In this document: in pieces, positions 1-6,312 of the stretch
Layout: each line of letters opens with the position of its first letter
Position numbering within the stretch: position 1 is the stretch's first letter
NCBI GenBank assembly: GCA_030531025.1
Contig: JAUMTV010000015.1
Coordinates: forward strand, 1 to 34,506
Length of the DNA: 34,506 nt
Direction of reading: 5' to 3'
Source: Turicibacter sp.
Lineage (GTDB): Bacteria > Bacillota > Bacilli > MOL361 > Turicibacteraceae
Program-made: the position numbers and the translations under genes
Notes under the pieces: generated by a model
What the model was told of the DNA's origin: nothing
Seen by the model: only the letters and a program-made list of their open reading frames with translations
The model's database searches: none

Positions 1-343
1 TTATAAAAATATTTGTAATAGGGTATAGCCAAAATTCTTAATAACTATAGATTGTTCCCCATAGTTATTAATTTTGTCATTAGAATCTTTCTATAAACTA
101 GATTTATTGTATATAAAGTAGAATTTTGCTGATTTGTGGATGAGGTAACTTAATGTTTAATTGTTTGAGTTTTGTCTAATACTTTGTTTTTTTGTTTAAA
201 ATTTGTTTTAGAGAATTTTATCATGATTTAAATAATTCTGTTAGATTGTGTCTGTGGAAAAGTAAAAGTCTTAAAGCTTATTCTGAGTTTATTTAATTGT
301 GCTATAATAGCTCATTATATCTTAAATGGAAGGGGTCATTTTT
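1..343. other. AT-rich non-coding DNA upstream of maf
   Basis: No convincing gene is visible. A perfect 11-base inverted repeat lies at 38-48 and 61-71 (arms TTAATAACTAT and ATAGTTATTAA, 12-base loop); it could be a weak terminator for a gene left of the window. TGTGGATGA near 135 is a DnaA box with one mismatch. The maf promoter is at the right end. Confidence 0.5.
300..308 (+). promoter_or_regulatory. maf promoter, extended -10
   Basis: TGCTATAAT (TG at 300-301, TATAAT at 303-308) is a perfect extended -10 element 36 bases before the maf start. No good -35 is seen, which is usual for extended -10 promoters. Confidence 0.6.
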
Positions 344-910
344 ATGGGAATTATATTAGCGTCTCAATCACCAAGAAGAAAAGAATTATTAGAATTAGCA
401 GAAATCAAGCATCGAGTTATTGTTAGTGAAGTTGAAGAATTATTAGATAAAGATCTAGATGTAGCGGGACAGGTTCAAGATCTTGCGATTCAAAAGGCAT
501 GTAAAGTAGCTGAATCATATCCACAAGAAACTATTATTGGGGCTGACACAATTGTAGTATTAGATGGAAAAATATTAGGAAAGCCTAAAGACGAAGAAGA
601 TGCTTTTAATATGCTAAAAGCTTTATCAGGACGTAAACATCAAGTAATGACTGGAGTTAGTATTATTAATAAAGAAAAAGAATTATTAACAAGCTTTGTT
701 AGTATTACAGATGTAGAATTTTATTTTGTTACAGATGAGTGGATTTTAAATTATATTAAAAGTGGTGAACCAATAGATAAAGCAGGTTCATATGGAATCC
801 AAGGAAAAGGATTTGAATTAGTAAAATCTATTTCTGGGGATTATTATAGTGTGATGGGATTACCAATTGCACAATTAAAACGTACATTAACACATTTAGA
901 TTTAATTTAA
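344..910 (+). CDS. maf: Maf-family nucleotide pyrophosphatase
   Basis: A 188-residue Maf/ham1-superfamily protein, normally a dTTP/UTP (nucleoside triphosphate) pyrophosphatase that removes non-canonical nucleotides; in Bacillus, Maf is also linked to septum inhibition. The N-terminus has the family signature ILASQSPRRKELL and the central catalytic stretch GADTIVVLDGKILGKP. The C-terminus has the DKAGSYGIQGKG motif. I chose ATG 344 over the upstream ATG 326 because GGAAGGGG at 328-335 is then the ribosome binding site at 8 bases, and the protein then starts like other Maf proteins. It has its own promoter and terminator and converges on mnmE. In Bacillus subtilis maf is near radC and mreB, so its position next to the origin is not the usual one. 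Confidence 0.93.
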   Translation: MGIILASQSPRRKELLELAEIKHRVIVSEVEELLDKDLDVAGQVQDLAIQKACKVAESYPQETIIGADTIVVLDGKILGKPKDEEDAFNMLKALSGRKHQVMTGVSIINKEKELLTSFVSITDVEFYFVTDEWILNYIKSGEPIDKAGSYGIQGKGFELVKSISGDYYSVMGLPIAQLKRTLTHLDLI

Positions 911-935
911 GCGGATCAGATTGATCCGTTTTTTA
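911..935 (+). terminator. maf terminator
   Basis: Stem CGGATCA (912-918) pairs with TGATCCG (922-928) around a 3-base loop, followed by six T. It starts one base after the maf stop. Confidence 0.85.
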
Positions 936-969
936 ATAGTTAATATATTATTTATTTAATAATAACTTT

Positions 970-1107
970 AATAATAACTGTTGGGGATAGTGGGGATAAA
1001 TGTCTTAAAGTGTCGATTTTACAATATTTGTGACTGTGTACATCGTGTGCATAAATTGAGGATAAGTGTCGAATATTGTCCACATAGGTGTGAATTTGCT
1101 GTAGATA
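970..1107. repeat. Direct repeat copy 1, origin-proximal
   Basis: This copy matches 1426-1563 at a constant offset of 456 bases without gaps. Bases 981-1020 are identical in both copies. A middle part (1021-1060) carries 13 differences, and 1061-1107 carries one. It contains DnaA-box-like sites TGGGGATAA (991-999), TGAGGATAA (1057-1065) and TTGTCCACA (1076-1084), plus TGTCGAA (1067-1073). Two conserved blocks around a diverged linker suggest protein-binding sites rather than a recent passive duplication. Confidence 0.9.
1067..1073 (+). promoter_or_regulatory. Candidate Spo0A box in repeat copy 1
   Basis: Exact TGTCGAA, the consensus 0A box. It lies one base after a DnaA-box-like site (1057-1065) and two bases before another (1076-1084). 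Confidence 0.45.
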
Positions 1108-1382
1108 TATGTTTTAAGTTGTCAGATTTTATTTAACTCATAATTCGTTTTTTTCGATAATATAAATCAGAATTTGTATTTTTTTATAGAAAGATCATTT
1201 TTTTTGACTGAAAAAAGGGTGATTCATATTTTGACAAATTTCTTTTATTTTTGACTATTATAATGTTTTAATTAATTTTAGAGATTTTAGCTATAAAATT
1301 ATAAAAAAGGAAATCATTTTCTAATTATTTTTTTAAACTAATCAACAGAGTCATCACTGATTATTCATCTTGATTGTAATCA

Positions 1383-1389
1383 TTCGACA
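1383..1389 (-). promoter_or_regulatory. Candidate Spo0A box between repeats
   Basis: TTCGACA on the plus strand, i.e. an exact TGTCGAA on the minus strand, in the spacer between the two repeat copies. Confidence 0.4.
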
Positions 1390-1425
1390 TAATAATATAT
1401 ATTTTTTAATTTTTATAATCACAAT

Positions 1426-1563
1426 AATAATAATCATTGGGGATAGTGGGGATAAATGTCTTAAAGTGTCGATTTTATGATGTTTTAAGTTGTGTATATC
1501 TTGTGTATAAGCTGAGGATAAGTGTCGAATATTGTCCACATAGGTGTGAATTTGTTGTAGATA
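1426..1563. repeat. Direct repeat copy 2, origin-proximal
   Basis: The second copy of the 970-1107 repeat. The DnaA-box-like sites are at 1447-1455, 1513-1521 and 1532-1540, and TGTCGAA is at 1523-1529, all with the same spacing as in copy 1. From 981 to 1107 the two copies differ at 14 of 127 positions by hand count. Confidence 0.9.
1523..1529 (+). promoter_or_regulatory. Candidate Spo0A box in repeat copy 2
   Basis: Exact TGTCGAA in the same DnaA-like / 0A / DnaA-like arrangement as copy 1 (flanking sites 1513-1521 and 1532-1540). Confidence 0.45.
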
Positions 1564-1575
1564 AGATAGATTTTT

Positions 1576-1582
1576 TGTCGAA
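1576..1582 (+). promoter_or_regulatory. Candidate Spo0A box before the mnmE terminator
   Basis: Exact TGTCGAA 13 bases after the end of repeat copy 2 and immediately next to the mnmE terminator stem. Confidence 0.35.
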
Positions 1583-1583
1583 T

Positions 1584-1627
1584 AAAATAAAAAGACTAGA
1601 TTGTTTAGAACCTAGTCTTTTTATTTT
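1584..1627 (-). terminator. mnmE terminator, bidirectional
   Basis: An A-rich arm ending in AAAAGACTAG (to about 1599) pairs with CTAGTCTTTT from 1612 onward, with a loop of about 12 bases and T-rich tails in both directions. The stem runs into the mnmE stop codon. It could also stop rightward transcription through the repeat region. Confidence 0.8.
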
Positions 1628-2984
1628 ATTTACCTAAACAGAATTTACTGAAGAGTTCATCTAGTAATGAATCTCCAATTTCTTCTCCTAGAATTTCTCC
1701 AAGTGAATACCAGGCATTTTTTATATCGATTTCTACCATATCCACAAGCATTCCCATTTGCATGGCATTGATGGCATCTTCAATTGAAGTAATGGCTTGT
1801 TTTAATTTTGCAATATGGCGTGCATTTGATAAGTAAGTCATATCAGATGAACCAATGTCCCCGATTTCAAACATTTTTTTGATACTATTTTCTAAGACTT
1901 CGATTCCTTGCTCAAGTACCATTGATGTTTCTACATACGATGGTAATTCAGAACGTTCAATGTTAGTTTCTAAGTCAGTTTTATTTAAGATGATGATACG
2001 ATTTTTATCGGCAGTTAATTGTAATAATTCACGATCATCAGCAGTTAATGCTTCATTATTATTTAAAACAAGTAAGACTAATTCGGCTTCATTGATTAAT
2101 TTCTTAGATTTTTCGACACCAATCGCCTCAACGATATCTTTCGTTTCACGAATTCCAGCCGTATCAATTAAGTTTAAGGTTAATCCCCCGATATTGATAT
2201 ATCCTTCTACTGTGTCGCGTGTTGTTCCAGCAATGTTGGTTACGATAGCTTTTTCTTCGCGCATTAATTGATTTAGAAGGCTCGATTTTCCGACGTTAGG
2301 ACGCCCGATAATTGCAGTTTTAATTCCATCTCGTAGGATTTTCCCTGTTTTAGCTGTGTCGAGTAGTTTTAACATTTTTTCGTGAATCTCGATTGAACGA
2401 GGAAGTAAAATGTCATTCGTCATTTCTTCCACATCATCGTACTCTGGATAGTCGATGTTAACTTCGATGTTAGCAACAATATTTAAAATTTCTTCGCGCA
2501 TTTCTTTGATTAGGCGAGAAACACGTCCATCTAATCCATTTAAAGCAAGTGATAAGGATTGTTCACTTTTGGCGTGGATAATGTCCATGATTGATTCAGC
2601 TTGTGCTAAGTCGATACGTCCATTTAAGAACGCACGTTTTGTGAATTCTCCTGGTTCAGCGATGCGTGCACCAGCCACTAATAATAATTCAAGAATTTTA
2701 TTTGTGACTAAGATTCCACCGTGACAGTTGATTTCAACCACGTCTTCGGCTGTGAATGTTTTAGGTGCTCGCATAACAGAGACTAATACTTCATCGACTT
2801 TTTTATTTGTTTCAGGATCATATATAAAACCATAGTTAATGGTATGGCTCGGTACTGTTGTTAAATCTTTACCACGGAATAGTTTATTGGCAATTGGTAA
2901 CGCGTCATCTCCACTAACACGAATGATTGAAATGGCACCTTCACCCATTGCGGTTGCAATTCCGGCAATTGTATCTTGTAACAT
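1626..2984 (-). CDS. mnmE: tRNA modification GTPase MnmE
   Basis: A 452-residue protein that, together with MnmG, makes the 5-carboxymethylaminomethyl modification of wobble U34 in tRNA. The N-terminal tetrahydrofolate-binding domain starts DTIAGIATAMGEGAIS. The inserted G domain has GRPNVGKS (227-234), GTTRD (253-257), DTAG (274-277) and NKTD (334-337). The C-terminus ends in CLGK, the family C-x-G-K catalytic cysteine. GGAGGTG lies just upstream of the ATG. It is leftward and downstream of jag, as in Bacillus, but mnmG, which normally follows it, is about 7 kb away on the other side of dnaA. Length and motifs are normal. Confidence 0.97.
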   Translation of the reverse strand: MLQDTIAGIATAMGEGAISIIRVSGDDALPIANKLFRGKDLTTVPSHTINYGFIYDPETNKKVDEVLVSVMRAPKTFTAEDVVEINCHGGILVTNKILELLLVAGARIAEPGEFTKRAFLNGRIDLAQAESIMDIIHAKSEQSLSLALNGLDGRVSRLIKEMREEILNIVANIEVNIDYPEYDDVEEMTNDILLPRSIEIHEKMLKLLDTAKTGKILRDGIKTAIIGRPNVGKSSLLNQLMREEKAIVTNIAGTTRDTVEGYINIGGLTLNLIDTAGIRETKDIVEAIGVEKSKKLINEAELVLLVLNNNEALTADDRELLQLTADKNRIIILNKTDLETNIERSELPSYVETSMVLEQGIEVLENSIKKMFEIGDIGSSDMTYLSNARHIAKLKQAITSIEDAINAMQMGMLVDMVEIDIKNAWYSLGEILGEEIGDSLLDELFSKFCLGK

Positions 2985-3059
2985 GTGGACACCTCCATTA
3001 CAGTTATGTTAATTTTATTTAAATTTTATTCTAGATGTATTTATTTTAACACTTTCTCT

Positions 3060-3097
3060 AAAAAAACGTCAAAATAGACCTCTTTGGAGGTCTATTT
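3060..3097 (-). terminator. jag terminator
   Basis: Perfect 11-base stem (3072-3082 with 3087-3097) around a 4-base loop, followed leftward by a T-rich stretch. It overlaps the last bases of jag and separates it from mnmE. Confidence 0.75.
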
Positions 3098-3707
3098 ATC
3101 GTTTATATTTAATCATAATGTATCGGTTCGGATCGGCACCTTCAGACACGGTCTGGATGTGTTTCCAATCAGATAAAGCTTGATGGATTAATCGGCGATC
3201 GTATGCATTCATCGGATCAAGTTTAGCATCGATTTTTGTTTGAGTGACTTCTTTAGCAATTTTGCGTGCGAAGTACTCAATTTTTTGGTTGTGTTGTTGT
3301 TTATAGCCGTTAATATCCACAAGTACTTTTAAATGAGATTTGGTATATTGATTCACGACTTGGCTAGTCAAGGTTTGAATGGCTTGAAGTGTTTTTCCTT
3401 CACGGCCAATAATCATTCCATTGTTATTGCTGTCTATGTTAAATGTGACAGAATGTTGTGCCGAATCTACTTCGACAGTTCCTTCTAAACATAAATCACT
3501 AAGTAGTTGAAGAAGATATTTTTTTCCTTCTTCGATTGGATCAAGATTTAATGTGACCTTTGCTTTAACATAGGCTCCAATTCCGAAGATCCCTTTTTTC
3601 TCTTCCAATACATGAATCGTCAAATGTTGTTGGTCGTGATGAAAATGATTCTGTGCTGCCACAATGATATCATCCATAACTTTTCCTTCGAATATTTTGG
3701 ATTTCAT
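3096..3707 (-). CDS. jag: Jag/KhpB RNA-binding protein
   Basis: A 203-residue cytoplasmic RNA-binding protein of the Jag/KhpB/EloR family, linked in Firmicutes to cell elongation and sporulation. The N-terminal Jag_N domain (about 1-52) includes KKGIFGIGA. A type-II KH domain (about 90-140) has MIIGREGKTLQAIQ, the GxxG loop. A C-terminal R3H domain (about 140-203) has DRRLIHQALSD. The ATG has a weak AAAGAAGTG upstream. The yidC/spoIIIJ gene that normally lies directly upstream is absent; only about 118 bases separate jag from rnpA. Confidence 0.95.
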   Translation of the reverse strand: MKSKIFEGKVMDDIIVAAQNHFHHDQQHLTIHVLEEKKGIFGIGAYVKAKVTLNLDPIEEGKKYLLQLLSDLCLEGTVEVDSAQHSVTFNIDSNNNGMIIGREGKTLQAIQTLTSQVVNQYTKSHLKVLVDINGYKQQHNQKIEYFARKIAKEVTQTKIDAKLDPMNAYDRRLIHQALSDWKHIQTVSEGADPNRYIMIKYKR

Positions 3708-3824
3708 CTAAATCACTTCTTTCTTTGAAATATTTCCGACCAACGTTTGAATCCATGCTATGAATGTCTGCCAGTTTTTATTTCAACAGATGGTCGACAC
3801 GTCCTAATACAATTGTACTCTTTT
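3708..3824. other. Gap where yidC is normally found
   Basis: In most Firmicutes rnpA is followed by yidC (spoIIIJ) and then jag. Here 117 bases lie between the two with no membrane-protein remnant that I can read and no clear terminator. Any jag promoter here is not obvious. Confidence 0.6.
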
Positions 3825-4166
3825 TTATTTTGGGATAATATCCATTTTTTTATATAGTTGTTCTAATTTTTCTTTAAAAGTTACATAATCTAAATCTTTT
3901 ACGCCTTTACGAGCGATTACGAAGTAATCGTAATTTGGATTCATTTCATGCTTATGTTCGGTTGTGACGTTACGGATGTAGCGTTTGATTTTATTACGTT
4001 CAAAGGCTTTTCCGATTTTTTTCCCAACTGAGATTGCAATTCTGAAGTTGTCAGTCTCTTTATTGGCATACTTATACACAATAAAGTAAGGATTCGCTTT
4101 TGAACGTCCTCGTTTCATGACTTGTTCAATTTCTTGACTTTTTTTAATTCGATAACTTTTTTGCAT
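3825..4166 (-). CDS. rnpA: Ribonuclease P protein component
   Basis: A 113-residue basic protein subunit of RNase P, which trims 5' leaders from pre-tRNAs with the catalytic RNA. It has the family core RNKIKRYIR (RNxxKR, about residues 57-65), the N-terminal RIKKSQEIEQVMKRG and the beta strand FRIAISVGKKIG. Length is typical. The ribosome binding site is a GGGTGAG before the ATG. It follows rpmH in the same direction, with a terminator hairpin between them that may lower its expression relative to L34. Confidence 0.96.
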   Translation of the reverse strand: MQKSYRIKKSQEIEQVMKRGRSKANPYFIVYKYANKETDNFRIAISVGKKIGKAFERNKIKRYIRNVTTEHKHEMNPNYDYFVIARKGVKDLDYVTFKEKLEQLYKKMDIIPK

Positions 4167-4194
4167 GTTCTCACCCGCTATATTTTTTTAGCTA

Positions 4195-4223
4195 GTAAAA
4201 AGACCACTTTAAAGAGTGGTCTT
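4195..4223 (-). terminator. Terminator/attenuator between rpmH and rnpA
   Basis: Perfect 9-base stem AAGACCACT (4200-4208) with AGTGGTCTT (4215-4223), 6-base loop, followed leftward by a short T run. It overlaps the rpmH stop codon and lies before rnpA, so it is likely a partial terminator. Confidence 0.7.
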
Positions 4224-4356
4224 ATGCACATAACACTTTTCTACCTTTTTTACGACGACGAGCTAAAACATTGCGTCCTCCTGGTGTTGCCATACGAGCG
4301 CGGAAACCATGAGTTTTTGCACGTTTACGTTTGTTTGGTTGCCAAGTACGTTTCAT
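4222..4356 (-). CDS. rpmH: Ribosomal protein L34
   Basis: A 44-residue L34 of the large ribosomal subunit. It starts [18 protein letters not shown], continues with [20 protein letters not shown], and ends in VLCA where VLSA is more usual. The start has a perfect AGGAGGTG 8 bases upstream. It is the first gene of the leftward rpmH-rnpA unit and sits back to back with dnaA across the origin. A strong promoter with a palindrome in its spacer drives it. Confidence 0.97.
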   Translation of the reverse strand: MKRTWQPNKRKRAKTHGFRARMATPGGRNVLARRRKKGRKVLCA

Positions 4357-4399
4357 CTATAACACCTCCTAAGAGTTTTATACCATAGCATAGTTCAAT

Positions 4400-4428
4400 A
4401 TTATAGTGAATCATCACTATAAAGTCAA
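4400..4428 (-). promoter_or_regulatory. rpmH promoter with palindromic spacer
   Basis: On the minus strand TTGACT (4428-4423), 17 bases, then TATAAT (4405-4400): a near-consensus SigA promoter. The spacer and -10 overlap a perfect inverted repeat TTATAGTGA (4401-4409) / TCACTATAA (4414-4422) with a 4-base centre, which looks like an operator. Confidence 0.75.
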
Positions 4429-4536
4429 TCATTACTTTTTGGATATATGTGTATCCAAAAGCTATCCACTGTGGATATGTGAGTAGGGAGAAGTTATCCC
4501 CCATTATAAAATTTTATTCCACAATATTATTCACAA

Positions 4537-4543
4537 TTCGACA
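4537..4543 (-). promoter_or_regulatory. Candidate Spo0A box in oriC (minus)
   Basis: TTCGACA, an exact 0A box on the minus strand, inside the DnaA-box region upstream of dnaA. Confidence 0.45.
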
Positions 4544-4635
4544 AGTTGTTTATACTCTACTTTGTGGATATTGGGGATAATTCTGAAAAACGTTGATATT
4601 AACATATATTAAGCTGTGAATTATCCACTGTGGAT

Positions 4636-4642
4636 TGTCGAA
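4636..4642 (+). promoter_or_regulatory. Candidate Spo0A box in oriC (plus)
   Basis: Exact TGTCGAA overlapping the right side of the palindromic DnaA-box pair at 4621-4637. Confidence 0.5.
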
Positions 4643-4741
4643 AACTGTAGGACTTTGTTAGACTATACCACATATCCACAAGCATGTTTATAACTTTTTG
4701 TTGATTTTTTGAACATTGTGGACTTTTTTAAGATTTTGTTA

Positions 4742-4750
4742 TGCTATAAT
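4742..4750 (+). promoter_or_regulatory. dnaA promoter, extended -10
   Basis: TGCTATAAT (4742-4750), the same extended -10 as at maf and yaaA, 36 bases before the dnaA start. No good -35 is seen. DnaA boxes upstream suggest autoregulation. Confidence 0.7.
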
Positions 4751-4785
4751 GTTGATAGAAGAGACTTTAGGATGAGGTGTATGCG

Positions 4786-6132
4786 GTGGAAAAATATCAA
4801 CGAATATGGGATGATGCTATTGATCGACTAAAATCTAATATTTCTCAACAATCTTTTGATATGTTCTTTAGCACTCCTAAGAAAGTGTATAAAGTTAAAA
4901 ATAATAAAATGTACGTTGTTGTTCAAAATAATCATGAACAATTTATGTTAGATAAATTTTATTTAAAAGAGGTAGTTGAAATGATTGCGGAAGTATCAGG
5001 CTTCAACTACGATGTTAAATTTATTACAAATGATTATGTAAAAAATGATCAACAAGCTTTTGATTTAACAAAACCTGATCCAAATCTTCCAAAATATTAT
5101 CGCGGGAATTTAAATACAACCTATACGTTCGATCGCTTTGTTGCGGGGAAAAGCAATCGTTTAGCGTATATGATTGCACTGCAAGTTGCAGAACGTCCAG
5201 GTGAAGTTGCGAATCCACTTTATATTTTTGGTGGGGTAGGTTTAGGAAAGACGCATTTAATGCAAGCTATTGGGAATTTTATTTTAGATGACAATCCATC
5301 ATCTCGAATTTTATATTGTACATCTGAGAAATTCATTGATGATTATCGTCATGCAACGTTAGATAATAATTTTGAAGCGTTTAAAGAGAAGTATCGTAAC
5401 ATCGATGTTTTGTTAATTGATGATATTCAATTTTTATCTAAAAAAGAACAAACACAAACTGAATTTTTCAATACGTTTAATGAACTTTATAATAATAATA
5501 AACAGATTGTTATTACTTCAGACCGTCCGGCATCTGATTTAAAAGATATTATGGATCGTTTAACATCACGTTTTGAATGGGGATTACAAGCTGATATTCA
5601 AATTCCAGATACACAAACACGTATTGAAATTATGAAGAAAAAGTTAGCAGGAGAAAATATAAACTTAGAGGAGTTTCCAGAAGAAGTTTTAGAATTTATT
5701 GCAAGTAAATTTAATAGCAATGTTCGTACATTAGAAGGAGCCTTGAAACGATTAATTTTTTATGCAACAATAAATAATTCAGATTTCACAATCGAACTTG
5801 CAAACGAAGCTTTAAGAGATTTATTTAAAGCGGAACAAAAAAATTCAAAAGTAGATGTCAATAATATTATAAAAGAAGTGGGAGCGTACTATGATGTGTC
5901 AGTTGCTGACATTTTATCAAAAAAACGCAAGAAAAATATTGCGTATGCGCGCCAAGTTGCGATGTTTTTAACTCGTGAATTAACGGGAAGCTCATTCCCG
6001 AAAATTGGGGAAGCCTTTAGCGGACGTGATCATACGACAATCATGCATGGTTGCGAAAAGATTGAAAAAGAACTCAAGGAAAATGATGAACTTAAAAAAG
6101 CGATTAGCGATTTAAAACAAGTTCTATCTTAA
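4786..6132 (+). CDS. dnaA: Replication initiator DnaA
   Basis: A 448-residue AAA+ initiator that binds DnaA boxes, oligomerises on ATP and melts the origin. Domain I is residues 1 to about 80. The AAA+ domain has Walker A GGVGLGKTH (149-157) and Walker B LLIDDIQFL (about 209-217). The C-terminal DNA-binding domain IV has the signature GRDHTTIMHG. I chose GTG 4786, giving an MEKYQRIW start that aligns with other DnaA proteins. The in-frame GTG at 4777 lies within the ribosome binding site AGGATGAGGTG, which is well spaced for 4786. It is followed by dnaN after 180 bases containing a second DnaA-box group. Confidence 0.98.
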   Translation: MEKYQRIWDDAIDRLKSNISQQSFDMFFSTPKKVYKVKNNKMYVVVQNNHEQFMLDKFYLKEVVEMIAEVSGFNYDVKFITNDYVKNDQQAFDLTKPDPNLPKYYRGNLNTTYTFDRFVAGKSNRLAYMIALQVAERPGEVANPLYIFGGVGLGKTHLMQAIGNFILDDNPSSRILYCTSEKFIDDYRHATLDNNFEAFKEKYRNIDVLLIDDIQFLSKKEQTQTEFFNTFNELYNNNKQIVITSDRPASDLKDIMDRLTSRFEWGLQADIQIPDTQTRIEIMKKKLAGENINLEEFPEEVLEFIASKFNSNVRTLEGALKRLIFYATINNSDFTIELANEALRDLFKAEQKNSKVDVNNIIKEVGAYYDVSVADILSKKRKKNIAYARQVAMFLTRELTGSSFPKIGEAFSGRDHTTIMHGCEKIEKELKENDELKKAISDLKQVLS

Positions 6133-6177
6133 CTTATAAACAGGCAAGTGGAGATGAATTGACGGTTTATCTACAAT

Positions 6178-6300
6178 CTATCCACAAGTTATCCACAGGT
6201 CTAAAATACTCAGTTTATGATGTTTTTAGTCATTATCCCCTATATCCACAAAAATTATTACTAAAACGATTATTAAAAAGCTATAATATATAATTATATA
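6178..6300. other. oriC, dnaA-dnaN DnaA boxes and unwinding element
   Basis: CTATCCACA (6178-6186), a perfect TTATCCACA (6189-6197), TTATCCCCT (6233-6241) and ATATCCACA (6242-6250) point rightward into AT-rich DNA (6251-6300). Directly after the last box the lower strand reads TAGTAATAA (6263-6255), resembling DnaA-trio repeats that load DnaA on single strands in Bacillus. This is the likely melting site. The order of boxes then AT-rich DNA matches incC of B. subtilis. Confidence 0.8.
6282..6287 (+). promoter_or_regulatory. Candidate dnaN -10 box
   Basis: TATAAT 26 bases before the dnaN start, in the AT-rich element. No convincing -35, so dnaN may also be read from the dnaA promoter. Confidence 0.35.
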
Positions 6301-6312
6301 GGAGTGATTAAG

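Larger units (their letters stand above)
936..1583. other. Gene-free region between maf and mnmE
   Basis: About 650 bases with no credible gene. It holds two copies of a 138-base direct repeat, four exact TGTCGAA motifs and several DnaA-box-like sites. Short open frames on both strands over the second copy have no ribosome binding site and no family resemblance. A TTGACA at 1231 and a TATAAT at 1259 are 22 bases apart, too far for a standard promoter. The region looks like an origin-associated regulatory block. Confidence 0.6.
4441..4741. other. oriC, dnaA-upstream DnaA-box region
   Basis: The gap between rpmH and dnaA is rich in DnaA-box-like sites (consensus TTATCCACA). One-mismatch sites are TGTGGATAT (4470-4478), TGTGGATAT (4563-4571), TGGGGATAA (4572-4580), TTATCCACT (4621-4629) and ATATCCACA (4672-4680). 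Weaker ones are at 4494-4502 and 4515-4523. Two occur as head-to-head palindromes, TATCCACTGTGGATA (4463-4477) and ATCCACTGTGGAT (4623-4635). No site is perfect here. Gene context (rpmH/dnaA/dnaN) makes this the origin. Confidence 0.85.

Noticed and set aside
1231..1264. Promoter for an RNA through repeat copy 2
   Set aside because: TTGACA and TATAAT are 22 bases apart, too far for SigA; no other support.
1354..1637. Short open frames on both strands over repeat copy 2
   Set aside because: No ribosome binding sites or family resemblance; one simply reads through the repeat. The DNA is better explained as non-coding.
2112..2118. TTCGACA (0A box) inside mnmE, and another at 3471-3477 in jag
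   Set aside because: Inside conserved coding sequence; not counted with the non-coding sites.
4122..4388. 88-codon plus-strand frame over rpmH
   Set aside because: Shadow of rpmH and rnpA; L34 on the other strand is certain.
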